This document shows positions 26,020 to 34,481 of a DNA stretch of 64,000 nucleotides, piece after piece. Numbering within the stretch: position 1 is the stretch's first letter; each line of letters begins with the position of its first letter. The position numbers and the translations under genes were made by a program. Below the pieces are notes generated by a model, which worked only from the letters and a program-made list of their open reading frames with translations, made no database searches and was not told the DNA's origin. This DNA is from Bog-473 sp963766995 (lineage in GTDB: Bacteria > Actinomycetota > Acidimicrobiia > Acidimicrobiales > RAAP-2): the NCBI GenBank assembly GCA_963766995.1, contig CAVYCE010000003.1, positions 1,116,001 through 1,180,000 on the forward strand, written 5' to 3'.

Positions 26020-26090
26020 CAGCGCCCCTCTCTCCATCCCACTGGCGCAGCGAAAGGAACGGCGGCCTCCCGGTCGCCGTTCCTTTCACG
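26020..26090 (+). ncRNA. Candidate DevR-controlled small RNA
   Basis: If transcription begins 7-8 nt after CACACT and ends at the hairpin at 26052-26087, an RNA of about 70 nt results: a single-stranded, C-rich 5' part and a 13-bp terminal stem. There is no plausible coding frame. Mycobacterium tuberculosis has a DosR-dependent sRNA, so the idea has precedent. The alternative is that this promoter once drove a gene lost when the insertion sequences arrived. Confidence 0.35.
26052..26087. terminator. 13-bp hairpin, likely intrinsic terminator
   Basis: Perfect arms GAAAGGAACGGCG (26052-26064) and CGCCGTTCCTTTC (26075-26087) close a 10-nt loop. There is no long T-run after it on either strand, although the right arm is T-rich. 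It ends the DevR island before the insertion sequences. Confidence 0.6.
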
Positions 26091-26424
26091 TCTATGGGTG
26101 GATGATGTAAAGCCAGCGACCACGAGGAGCGACACGGATCCGGAGATCTGCAGTGGATCCCGAGGTTCCAAAATTTGAGCTGGGCGGAGCGCCTTGCTCT
26201 CGCTCAATCAGACACCGCGGCCAGGCAACTTCCGTCTGCTCAGGCCGTTCCGGGCTAGGCAACCGGCGCGAGCGCAGAGATGTCGGTCTTGATTGCGCGA
26301 ACGACGGAGTACCCCACAGTGACAAGGGCAATGGAGAAGTCAGCGGACTCCCCGTGAGGTGAAACTGAACCAGATTTATACAATCCGGCCAAGTGGCGGG
26401 GGCAGTGTGAGATTTCAGGAGATA
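26088..26424. other. 337-bp gap between DevR island and IS481-type element
   Basis: No frame has protein-family character; a 69-codon frame at 26153-26362 is low-complexity basic and unsupported. I see no promoter or repeat. Possibly the remnant of whatever lay beyond the orphan DevR promoter. Confidence 0.4.
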
Positions 26425-27676
26425 AGAGACATCCCTGGTTGGGGATGTGTCAAGACATAGGAGACACCTTGGCGGAAGGGATCTCCTATGGAAAAGGGCC
26501 GGGTTCTGATCGAGACCCACTTGCGGACAGGTCGACCGATTGGCGAGTTGGCCAAGGCACACGACGTCAGTCGAAGCTGGCTCTACAAGCTCTTGGTTCG
26601 CTACCGCCGAGAGGGGTGGGCCGGGCTTGAGCCGAGGTCTCGGCGGCCCAAGACCTCACCCACCCGTATTGCCAATCTCTACGAAGACGAGATCATCCGC
26701 ATCAGAAAAGAACTGATCGACGGCGGCTTCGACGCCGGGGCCGAGACCATTCATTTCCATATGGCGACCCCGGGGCGCACGGTGCCTTCGGTGGCCACCA
26801 TCTGGCGGGTTCTCAAGGCCAGGGGGTTTGTCACCCCCGAGCCCCACAAGCGTCCCCGCAGCTCGTGGAAGCGCTTCGAGGCCGAGTTTCCCAACCAGTG
26901 TTGGCAAGCCGACATGACCCACGTCGTGGTGGCAGACGGGGTGGTCTACGAGGTTCTCAACATCATCGATGACCACTCAAGGATCTGTATTGCCTCGCAG
27001 GTCTTTGGCGTCACCCGCGCGCCTGACGTGGTGCGCACCTTGCACAGAGCGGCTGAGACCTGGGGGTATCCACGCTCGGTGCTGACTGACAATGGCCGCA
27101 TCTTCACCACCCCTCGGGGCCAGGCCATTGGCGCCATGGAGTCCGAGCTCTTGGCCCTGGGCATCGCCATCAGCCACGGGCGGCCCTATCACCCCCAAAC
27201 CCAAGGCAAGGTCGAGCGGTTCCACCAGACCATGAAGAAGTACCTGGACAAACAAGAGCCAGCCACCACCAAGAAGCAGCTCCAGGGTCAGCTAATCGCT
27301 TCGTCGCCTATTACAACGACCAGCGACCGCATCGAGCGCTCGACCGACGGACGCCTCGAACAGCCTTCGAGGCCAGAGAAAAAGTCGGCCCCATTGGGCC
27401 GCGCATTGACATTTCGGGTTACCGGGTTTGCTTCGGCAAAATCACCAAGGGCGGCGCCATCACCTTGCGCCACAAAAGCAAGCTTCATCACATCGGAGTT
27501 GGGCGGCCTTACGCCGGCTGGCGGGTCGTCATGCTGGTCGCTGGACTCGACGTCCGCATCTTGGGCCTCGACGGATCGCCGCTCCGCCATCTGACCCTTG
27601 ATCCAACAATCGACTACCAGCGACAACCCTGAACGGGATGTCTACGATGTCTTGACACAGGTGTCTCCGATGTCTC
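26425..27676 (+). mobile_element. IS481-type insertion sequence (ends approximate)
   Basis: Inverted end sequences surround the transposase frame. The left end has TGTGTCAAGACATAGGAGACACC (26446-26468) and the right end, read on the minus strand, TGTGTCAAGACATCGTAGACATCC (27659-27636), 20 of 23 matching. Further out both sides carry AGACATC, so the true ends are near 26425 and 27676. I could not find a convincing target duplication. The right end lies 9-16 bp from the ISL3 target copy and so originally next to the tRNA gene. Confidence 0.75.
26488..27632 (+). pseudogene. IS481-family transposase, frameshifted
   Basis: The N-terminal helix-turn-helix (GELAKAHDVSRSWLYKLLVRYRREG) and integrase core are intact to about residue 268: first Asp in WQADMTHVV, second in LTDNGRIF, Glu in GKVERFHQTM. 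Near 27292 the frame changes: past CAGCTAATCGC the family's C-terminus continues in another frame (NRFVAYYNDQRPHRALDRRTPRTAFE ... IDYQRQP) to TGA 27630-27632. One missing base explains it. Without the shift the frame runs on nonsensically to 27594. The element is probably no longer able to make a full transposase, unless frameshifting occurs. Confidence 0.85.
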
Positions 27677-27684
27677 GCGACATC

Positions 27685-27692
27685 ACATTGGT
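27685..27692 (+). repeat. Target-site duplication, left copy (ACATTGGT)
   Basis: ACATTGGT abuts the left inverted repeat of the ISL3-type element and is repeated exactly at 29114-29121 after the right one. Eight bases is the normal ISL3 target duplication. Confidence 0.95.
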
Positions 27693-29113
27693 GGCTCATC
27701 GGATTCTGGTGGGGCGCGCGCCCATGAGGATCACCTCAGACGCGACGAAGGTGCTTCAAGCTTGAGGTGTGAGCCAAAAACCAAGAAGCACCTACGTCAT
27801 CACTGACCCTACCCAGATCCTGGCCGCGCTCGTCGGCCTCAAAGACGTCATCGTGCTGCACCTCGAACGCCGGGGACCCGATGTTGAACTGGCCATCGAA
27901 GGGGTGCTCGGCGACGTGTCCTGCCCGCTGTGTGGGGAGGGAGCCAGGGTCAAGGACCGTCCGCTGGTGCGCTACATCGACTTGCCCGTCTACGGCTCTC
28001 CCATGCGCCTGTGCTGGAAGAAGCATCGGATGCGGTGCGTGAACGACCGATGCCCCAAGGGCACCTGGGTGCTCTTTGACCACCGCATCGCGGCCAAGAA
28101 CTGCTTGTTGACGACCCGGGCGGCCAAATGGGCGACTCGCCAGATCGGCCATGGGCGGACAGTCAAAGAGGTAGCCGCCGAGCTCGACTGTGACTGGCAC
28201 ACGGTCAATGACGCCGTGACCACCTACGGCCTGGCTCTCATAGAGGCCGATCGCAAGCGCTTGAACAAGACCTCGGCCATCGGCCTCGACGAGACCTCGT
28301 TCGTGCGCCCGGCCGGACATCACACCGAATACGCCACCACGGTGGCCGACGTGGAGCATCACCAGATCCTCGACATCTTGCCCAGCCGCGACTACGTCGA
28401 AGTGGCCGCATGGCTGGACAAACAGCCCAAGAGCTGGAAGGAGCGCATCGAATACGGCGCACTCGACATGTCGCACACCTATGCCGCCGTCTACAGCGTC
28501 GTATTGCCGGAAGCTCACCAGGTGGTCGACCCCTTCCACGTCGTTGCGCTCGCCAACCGGGCCCTCGATGCCATCCGCCGGCGGGTCCAAGTCGAACAAC
28601 TCGGTCATCGAGGCCGTCGTGACGACCCGCTCTATCGGGCCCGCCGGTTGCTGCTGGCCGGCGAGGAGAAACTAAGCGAGGAGGCCTCAGAGCGACTGGC
28701 CTCGCTCCTCGAACTGGGCGACCCCGGAGCAGAAGTGGCCATTGCCTACCGGGTCAAAGAACGCCTACGCGACTTCTATCGCTGCATCGATCCCAACGAG
28801 GCCGAAGCCATGCTGGTCGACCTCCAAGAACACTGCACCAAGAAGGCCATGCCCCCTGAGATCCGACGACTCGGCCGCACCATCAAGCACTGGTTCGCCA
28901 AGATCGTCAACTTCCATCTGGCCCGGGTCTCCAACGGCCCCACCGAAGCGCTCAACAACCTCATCAAGCGCATCAAACGGATCGGCTTCGGGTTCCGCAA
29001 CTTCGAGAACTATCGCATCAGAGCCCTGCTCTACGCCGGCAAGCCGAACTGGCGGGTGCTGGGCTCGATCGTCGTCCAGTGAGCAGGCAGACCCCACCAG
29101 AATCCGATGGTCC
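27693..29113 (+). mobile_element. ISL3-family insertion sequence, complete, 1421 bp
   Basis: Terminal inverted repeats of 22 bp, 27693-27714 (GGCTCATCGGATTCTGGTGGGG) and 29092-29113, match at 20 positions (inner 18 perfect). The 8-bp direct repeats ACATTGGT flank them exactly. One transposase gene fills the element. The right target copy overlaps the last bases of the initiator tRNA gene. The untouched duplication and intact frame suggest a recent insertion. Confidence 0.95.
27769..29082 (+). CDS. ISL3-family transposase
   Basis: A 437-residue DDE transposase starting with GTG. An N-terminal zinc-ribbon-like part has CPLCGEGARV (about residues 51-60) and a second pair in MRCVNDRCPKG; a helix-turn-helix follows (RTVKEVAAELDCDWHTVNDAV). 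Catalytic residues lie in GLDETSF, in VDPFHVV and in the C-terminal NGPTEALNNLIKRIKRIGFGFRNFENYRIR. It is full length for the family, with no stop or shift, and so probably active. Confidence 0.95.
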   Translation: MSQKPRSTYVITDPTQILAALVGLKDVIVLHLERRGPDVELAIEGVLGDVSCPLCGEGARVKDRPLVRYIDLPVYGSPMRLCWKKHRMRCVNDRCPKGTWVLFDHRIAAKNCLLTTRAAKWATRQIGHGRTVKEVAAELDCDWHTVNDAVTTYGLALIEADRKRLNKTSAIGLDETSFVRPAGHHTEYATTVADVEHHQILDILPSRDYVEVAAWLDKQPKSWKERIEYGALDMSHTYAAVYSVVLPEAHQVVDPFHVVALANRALDAIRRRVQVEQLGHRGRRDDPLYRARRLLLAGEEKLSEEASERLASLLELGDPGAEVAIAYRVKERLRDFYRCIDPNEAEAMLVDLQEHCTKKAMPPEIRRLGRTIKHWFAKIVNFHLARVSNGPTEALNNLIKRIKRIGFGFRNFENYRIRALLYAGKPNWRVLGSIVVQ

Positions 29114-29117
29114 ACAT

Positions 29118-29194
<77 letters not shown>

Positions 29195-29255
29195 GCGAAG
29201 GAGGGCAGTGTACACGGCTGCCGAAGGCCCGACCAGGGCGCCGGTCTCGGCCGGG

Positions 29256-29678
29256 CTAAATGGACTGGGCGGTCGGCGGTGGTGGTGGCGGGGATGTTGG
29301 TGCGGCCGGCGCGGGCGGCGGCGGCGGGGATGCAGAGGCGGGAGCGTCAGAGACCGGATGTGATGGAGGCGGAGGTGTGGCACCGGTTGGCGCTGCAGTG
29401 GGGGCTGCGGCTGGCGTCGTCGGGGCCAGGGTCAGGCTGCCGTGCTCGGCCTCGTGGGTCTGCAGTGCGGCGACCAGCCGGGTGATGTCGGAATCGGTGG
29501 TGGGTGTGCTGCGACCGGTCTGGGTGGCGTAATAAGCCGCACCGAGGTCTCGCAGCATGCCGTCGGAGCCCTTGAGCGACTGCACCTCATTGAGCTTGGC
29601 TTGCCCCTTCTGAGCTAGGTCCTTCGCCTGCTCCGTGGCCGCCGTTGCTTGCGCCTTTACCTTGTCCAGCAGTCCCAT
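29256..29678 (-). CDS. Small helical protein with proline-rich tail
   Basis: A 140-residue protein. The N-terminal third is an amphipathic helix (MGLLDKVKAQATAATEQAKDLAQKGQAKLNEVQ), then a short domain (LRDLGAAYYATQTGR...DITRLVAALQTHEAEHG, to about residue 78), then a low-complexity Ala/Pro/Thr tail ending in poly-Pro. Similar proteins with this N-terminus are common in actinobacteria and uncharacterised. Its ATG lies 60 bp beyond the end of the UPF0182 gene on the same strand. Possibly membrane- or envelope-associated, but nothing shows it. Confidence 0.65.
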   Translation of the reverse strand: MGLLDKVKAQATAATEQAKDLAQKGQAKLNEVQSLKGSDGMLRDLGAAYYATQTGRSTPTTDSDITRLVAALQTHEAEHGSLTLAPTTPAAAPTAAPTGATPPPPSHPVSDAPASASPPPPPAPAAPTSPPPPPPTAQSI

Positions 29679-29738
29679 CGAGTCATCCTTTCCTGGCCGG
29701 TACTCGTGTGCAGCATCTCACGTCGAGTGGGTGTTCGC

Positions 29739-32700
29739 TCAGTGCGCGCCGTCCGCCGCTGCCAACGTCGTGGAGGTCACCGAGCCCTTGGCCTTGTCCT
29801 TGCTGCTCTTGTCCGACTTGGAGCTCTTTTGGTTTGACTTGGCCGTCGTGGTGGAGGTGACGCCGGACGAGGATCCCGTTGAACTCTTGAGCGATGCCTG
29901 CGCGTTGGCTATCTGTTGGTCCATGGCGGTGATGTCCGACTGGTAGGTCCCGAGTTGATCGAACTTCAGCGCCGCCAGCGCGTTGTTGTAGTCCGTCTGA
30001 GCAGCCTGGAGGTCTGATTGCACCTGTGCCGGCAGCTGGCCATTGACGGAGGTCACCGGACCACTGCCCGCACCCGATGATGGCGACGAAGTCGACACCG
30101 TTGTGTTGAGCACAGCGGACAACGTCTGAGCCAGCGAGGATTCAATCACAACCTTTTGCCCCACCACGCCGATGACGTAGTTGAGCTGGGGCAGCGGGTT
30201 GGTCGATGACGCCACGTACAGCGGCCGCAGATAGACAATGGCCTGTCCCACCGGCACCATCAAGGTGTTGCCCAGAAGCACCTCTGACCCGTGTTGATCC
30301 AGCAGGGTGATGTCCTTAGACACCGTGTTATCGGCCTGGATCTCCGAATCAGCGTTGGCCGGACCAACGGTCCCCTGCGGCGTCTCGTACAGATGCAACT
30401 GTCCGTAATGTCCCGGATCCGAATTGCCGAGCAGGAACGCCGTCAGGTTCAGGTTGCCCGAACCGGACGAATTCGACTGCGTTGCCGGCACATAGGCATC
30501 GGTGATGGTGAAGGCCTGGGCGTTGGTACCAGGCAGAGCAAACACTTGGTACAGCGGCGCCATACGCGAGGGATTGGTGGAGATCAACTGACCCTGCGAG
30601 TTGTAGGTATTCACCACCGACAGCGATTGTGATTGGGGTCCGGCGCCAGCAGTGGGCGACAGCTGCCACGAGTCACTGGCCGCATAGAAGGCGGGCGGCG
30701 AAGTCAGGTGATAGCGGCCGTAGATGGCGGACTGAATGGAGAAGATGTCTTCGGGGTAGCGCAGGTGGGCCTGCAGCTGGGAGCTCATCTGTGAGATGGG
30801 CGTGAACATGTGTGGGAAGGCGGCCTCATACGCCTGCAAGATGGGATCGTCGGGATCGATGGCATAAAACGTCATCTGGCCTGTGTAGGCATCAATGACA
30901 ACCTTGACCGAATTGCGGACGTAGTTGTAGCTGGAGGGCAGACCGCTCCCGACGGGCACCTGTTGCGTATCGGCGTTCTGTGAATACGGGTACTCGTTTG
31001 ACGTGGTGTAGCCGTCAACCACCCAATCGATATGTCCGTTCTTGTTGATCACGGCGTAGGGATCGTGATCGAAGGTAAGGAATGGTGCGGCCTTCTCAGC
31101 CATGGTGACCGGGTCTCGCACGTACATGATGCGAGAGTCGTTGGTGATCTGTGACGAAATGAGGAGGTTGAAGTCCCCCAACCGCAAGGCAAAGGCAGCT
31201 CGCTTGAGGAAGGACGTCAACTGGACGCCACCTTTGCCGGAGTAGTGGCTCTCTTTGTTGGAGTTGTCGGCCTTCTGGAAATCCACTTCGAGCTGCTTGG
31301 TGTCTGCCACCACATAGCCCGAGTCGCCTAACCCGAAATAGACATCTGGTTGCGTGATTTTGGGCAGTCCATCGGCCGACGCCGGCGGCACGTCCTTGAC
31401 GCCGTACACGGGGTTGCCGTTGCCCTTTGACTGATTGGCCAGAGCGACGACCGCTCCATTGCCATGGGTGAACTGCAAATGGGTGTTCACCCACGAAGAT
31501 GACGGAAGGTTGGCCGGCGCAATGGAGCGCACGCCAATGAGCACGGGCGTGAGCTGTCCATCAACTTCGTAGCGATCCACGCTCAACGACTGGAACGCGT
31601 AGTAGGAACGAATGGCCTGCTGACGATCAAAGGTTTGCAGCGAGATAGAGGATGCTGGGTCCCACAGCCTGATGTTGTCCAGTGTCGGAGTCGATTGGTC
31701 AACCGTTTGGGACGAGACATTGGTTGATCCGGAGAAGTCAGAGGTCGCCACATGGGTCAATCCGTAGGCCGACCGGGTGGCGTTGATGTTGCGCTGAATG
31801 TAAGGCGCCTCAAGCGAGCTTTGGGCCGGGGTGACCTTGAGCGCTTGGAGCAGGGCCGGATAGATCACGCCGACCACGAGAGCGACAAAAGCCCAGATCC
31901 CTACCGCCAGCACGGGCAGCGTCCAACCCTGCCGGCGGATATTGAAGAGCAAAATGCCGGCGGCGAAGATCGACACCACGACCAACAGGGTCTGCGCCGG
32001 GAGGCGGGCGTGCACATCGGTGTAGCCCGCTCCGTTGACGTATCCGTCCTGCGCATTTACCAAAGACCAACGCTGGAGGATGTATCCGGCGGCCTTAATC
32101 AGTGCAATGAGGGCCAGGAGCACGGAGAGGTGCGCTTTCACGGCCGGGCGGACGTGGGGAATGCCCCGCTGGGGCTGAATCCCACCATTGAGGTAGTGGA
32201 AGATGGCCGCCACGATCAGCGTGACAATCAGGATGGCCAGGGTCCAGTCCACCAAGAAGGTCAGGAACGGCAGCTTGAAAATATAGAAGCCGACATCCTT
32301 ATGGAACTGCGGGTCCTTAATGCCGAAGCTGCCGCCATGGCGGAAGAGGATCCAGTTCTGCCATTCCCCGATGGTGCCTGAGGCGGCGATGAGCGCCATT
32401 ACCAAGGCCAGCGCCACATAGACACGGCCGGCGTAAGGACGGATGATCTGCTGGTAGCGGCGGACCAACTCGTCTTCCTGCACTACGGCGGTGTCGCTGC
32501 CAGCCAAGCGATCGCAGACGACCAGGTTGACCCACAGCACCACGAAAAATACGGCCCCGAACACGCCGAACAGCCCGAGCTTGACCAGCAGCAGGGTAGA
32601 GAACACGTCGTGGTAATGCACCGACGAGAACCACAGGCCATCGGTGTAGACGCCGGCGAGTGAGCGCAGCGAGGCCAACAGGATGAGGAAGATGGCGGCG

Positions 32701-32777
32701 GCGGCGATCAACCACCATCGGGCTCGGAAGCGTGACCTGGGAGGACGAGCAGCAGACAGGTCACGAGGGGCGCGCAC
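29739..32777 (-). CDS. UPF0182 family membrane protein
   Basis: A 1012-residue protein with GTG start. Seven hydrophobic segments fill the first about 320 residues (beginning RWWLIAAAAIFLILLASLRSLAG), followed by a large region of about 550 residues with YVRDPVTMAEKAAPFLTFDHDPYAVI and DIFSIQSAIYGRYHL, both conserved in UPF0182. The last about 110 residues are an Ala/Ser-rich linker and a coiled-coil segment (QAAQTDYNNALAALKFDQLGTYQSDITAMDQQI) ending in a Lys/Ser tail. The family is nearly universal in actinobacteria; function unknown. It lies beside the DivIVA gene, 42 bp away. Confidence 0.93.
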   Translation of the reverse strand: MRAPRDLSAARPPRSRFRARWWLIAAAAIFLILLASLRSLAGVYTDGLWFSSVHYHDVFSTLLLVKLGLFGVFGAVFFVVLWVNLVVCDRLAGSDTAVVQEDELVRRYQQIIRPYAGRVYVALALVMALIAASGTIGEWQNWILFRHGGSFGIKDPQFHKDVGFYIFKLPFLTFLVDWTLAILIVTLIVAAIFHYLNGGIQPQRGIPHVRPAVKAHLSVLLALIALIKAAGYILQRWSLVNAQDGYVNGAGYTDVHARLPAQTLLVVVSIFAAGILLFNIRRQGWTLPVLAVGIWAFVALVVGVIYPALLQALKVTPAQSSLEAPYIQRNINATRSAYGLTHVATSDFSGSTNVSSQTVDQSTPTLDNIRLWDPASSISLQTFDRQQAIRSYYAFQSLSVDRYEVDGQLTPVLIGVRSIAPANLPSSSWVNTHLQFTHGNGAVVALANQSKGNGNPVYGVKDVPPASADGLPKITQPDVYFGLGDSGYVVADTKQLEVDFQKADNSNKESHYSGKGGVQLTSFLKRAAFALRLGDFNLLISSQITNDSRIMYVRDPVTMAEKAAPFLTFDHDPYAVINKNGHIDWVVDGYTTSNEYPYSQNADTQQVPVGSGLPSSYNYVRNSVKVVIDAYTGQMTFYAIDPDDPILQAYEAAFPHMFTPISQMSSQLQAHLRYPEDIFSIQSAIYGRYHLTSPPAFYAASDSWQLSPTAGAGPQSQSLSVVNTYNSQGQLISTNPSRMAPLYQVFALPGTNAQAFTITDAYVPATQSNSSGSGNLNLTAFLLGNSDPGHYGQLHLYETPQGTVGPANADSEIQADNTVSKDITLLDQHGSEVLLGNTLMVPVGQAIVYLRPLYVASSTNPLPQLNYVIGVVGQKVVIESSLAQTLSAVLNTTVSTSSPSSGAGSGPVTSVNGQLPAQVQSDLQAAQTDYNNALAALKFDQLGTYQSDITAMDQQIANAQASLKSSTGSSSGVTSTTTAKSNQKSSKSDKSSKDKAKGSVTSTTLAAADGAH

Positions 32778-32819
32778 GGAGCGAGCCTAACGTCCGCTGC
32801 CCATGACGCCGGATCAGCT

Positions 32820-34472
32820 TCAGATGGGTGTCACCAGGCACCGACACCCCGGATGGGCCGGTGGGTAGGGATGCCCGGTTGGGAACCCTTCAGCCATGTC
32901 GACCGCTCCGGCCAGGGCATTGTCGGCGCAGTCGGAGCAGCCGTTCTCAGATGTCAGTACCCAACGCATCTGTCGGCCATTGCTGACCGCAGCCACCCCG
33001 GCCGAGAAGGCCTGCAGCGCATAGTCGCCCACGAGTCGTTCAATACGCTCGCCGCGCCATTCACGGAAGGCGGCACTGACCCGTTCGCCTGCTTCCTCGC
33101 CCGACCCGGCATCGGCGTCAATCCGACGACGCAGCAGTGTGACCACGTTGCGGGCCAGGCCAGAGGACGACTGAGCCACCACAGACTCGTCGTGCGCCGA
33201 GCCCGTGGCACCGCCAAAGGCGGCGCCGACGGCGAAGGCATCAGCGATGTGACCCTGCGCCGCAGTGACGAAGGTCGAAAGATGGAGATCTTCTGGCCCG
33301 AGAAGTGCCTCACCCTGGGCCTGCGGCGATGTGCGCAAAATCTCGAGCATGCGGTTCTGGTCGTCACCGAGCGCGCGCTTTATGTGACGGGCCAATTGGG
33401 TGATCACCGGATTCAGCGCCTCGTCTCGCCGCACGATGACGTCGTGATCAGGCCCTTCGGGCGCCTCGACCACCACGGGAACAGCCTGGGTCTCGTCGAG
33501 CGCCGACGCTGTTTCCACCCCGGGTCGGGGCGCCACCAACGTGATCGGTGCCTCCGATGATGGCGGGGTCTCCCCCGTTCCAGCTCTGATCCGGGCGAAG
33601 AGCTCATCCACCGACGGTGCGGTCCCGTCGGCTCCGTGCTCGGCGTCACTGTGGGCTTCTTCCTCGACGGCCTCCGACGAGCCGAGGGCCACCTCTTCTT
33701 CGGTGATGCCGCCAACACCGTGCAACCGAGCCTGATCTCCAGCGGCCAGGGCGGCGGCGCGGGCACTGTCATCAGTGCCAGCGAGGTGATCCAGAATTCC
33801 GTCCACCGAGTGGCGCACACCCTGTACTGCCGCCGCCATCTCGTCACGTGCGGCGCGCAATTGCTCTATCTGCATGGACAGTGCTCGGCGCCGCGTCGCC
33901 AGATCTCCCAACACTCTCCGTCGCGCTTCTTGCACTTGTTCGAGCAGGGCACGGCCGTCATCCTTGGCGTGGGCGATGACCTCGTCACCTTGGTCCAACG
34001 CGTCTCGGCGGATGCGCTCGACGTCGTCCCGAGCGTCCTTTTCGGCCTCGGCCACCATGATCTCGGCATCGGCCACTCGTTGGGCCGAGGCAACCTCGCT
34101 GCGGGCCTGCACCTCGTTGGCTTGATTCTGGGCCTCGCGGAGCAGGGCCGACGCGCCTTCCTGGGCCTGGACGACGATCCGCGCCGCCTCCTCGTGGGCC
34201 TGACGGAGGATCTGGGCGCTGTGCTGCCCCAACGAAGCGGACAGGGTGGCCTCGTCGACGACTGGGTGGGCGGCGCGCTCATCGGCGGCCTTGATCGCCT
34301 CCCTGAATTCCTGCTCCCGCTGCTCCAAGGTCTCGATGGAGCGGGCCACCGTCTGCAGATAGGCCTTGACCTCGTCTGGATCGAACCCACGGCGAACGAT
34401 GGCGAACGAGTGCCGGGCGACGTCGCCCGTCGATACCCGGGAGGAGGAGATTGGCGCGAGACCGTCTGGCAT
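32820..34472 (-). CDS. DivIVA-domain protein with phage-Mu-F-like C-terminal cysteine motif
   Basis: A 550-residue protein. The N-terminus has a DivIVA domain at about residues 15-55 (RHSFAIVRRGFDPDEVKAYL), then a long Ala/Glu-rich coiled coil to about 210, an acidic linker with an SSSEAPIT-type low-complexity stretch, and a globular C-terminal domain of about 190 residues. That domain ends with GCSDCADNALAG and GHPYPPAHPGCRCLV, i.e. CxxC plus HPxCRC, the pattern at the C-terminus of phage Mu F / SPP1 gp7 head-morphogenesis proteins. DivIVA parts bind curved membranes at poles or septa. The ATG at 34472 was preferred over the TTG two codons upstream. What the C-terminal part does here is unknown. 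Confidence 0.85.
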   Translation of the reverse strand: MPDGLAPISSSRVSTGDVARHSFAIVRRGFDPDEVKAYLQTVARSIETLEQREQEFREAIKAADERAAHPVVDEATLSASLGQHSAQILRQAHEEAARIVVQAQEGASALLREAQNQANEVQARSEVASAQRVADAEIMVAEAEKDARDDVERIRRDALDQGDEVIAHAKDDGRALLEQVQEARRRVLGDLATRRRALSMQIEQLRAARDEMAAAVQGVRHSVDGILDHLAGTDDSARAAALAAGDQARLHGVGGITEEEVALGSSEAVEEEAHSDAEHGADGTAPSVDELFARIRAGTGETPPSSEAPITLVAPRPGVETASALDETQAVPVVVEAPEGPDHDVIVRRDEALNPVITQLARHIKRALGDDQNRMLEILRTSPQAQGEALLGPEDLHLSTFVTAAQGHIADAFAVGAAFGGATGSAHDESVVAQSSSGLARNVVTLLRRRIDADAGSGEEAGERVSAAFREWRGERIERLVGDYALQAFSAGVAAVSNGRQMRWVLTSENGCSDCADNALAGAVDMAEGFPTGHPYPPAHPGCRCLVTPI

Positions 34473-34481
34473 GGCCAAAGA

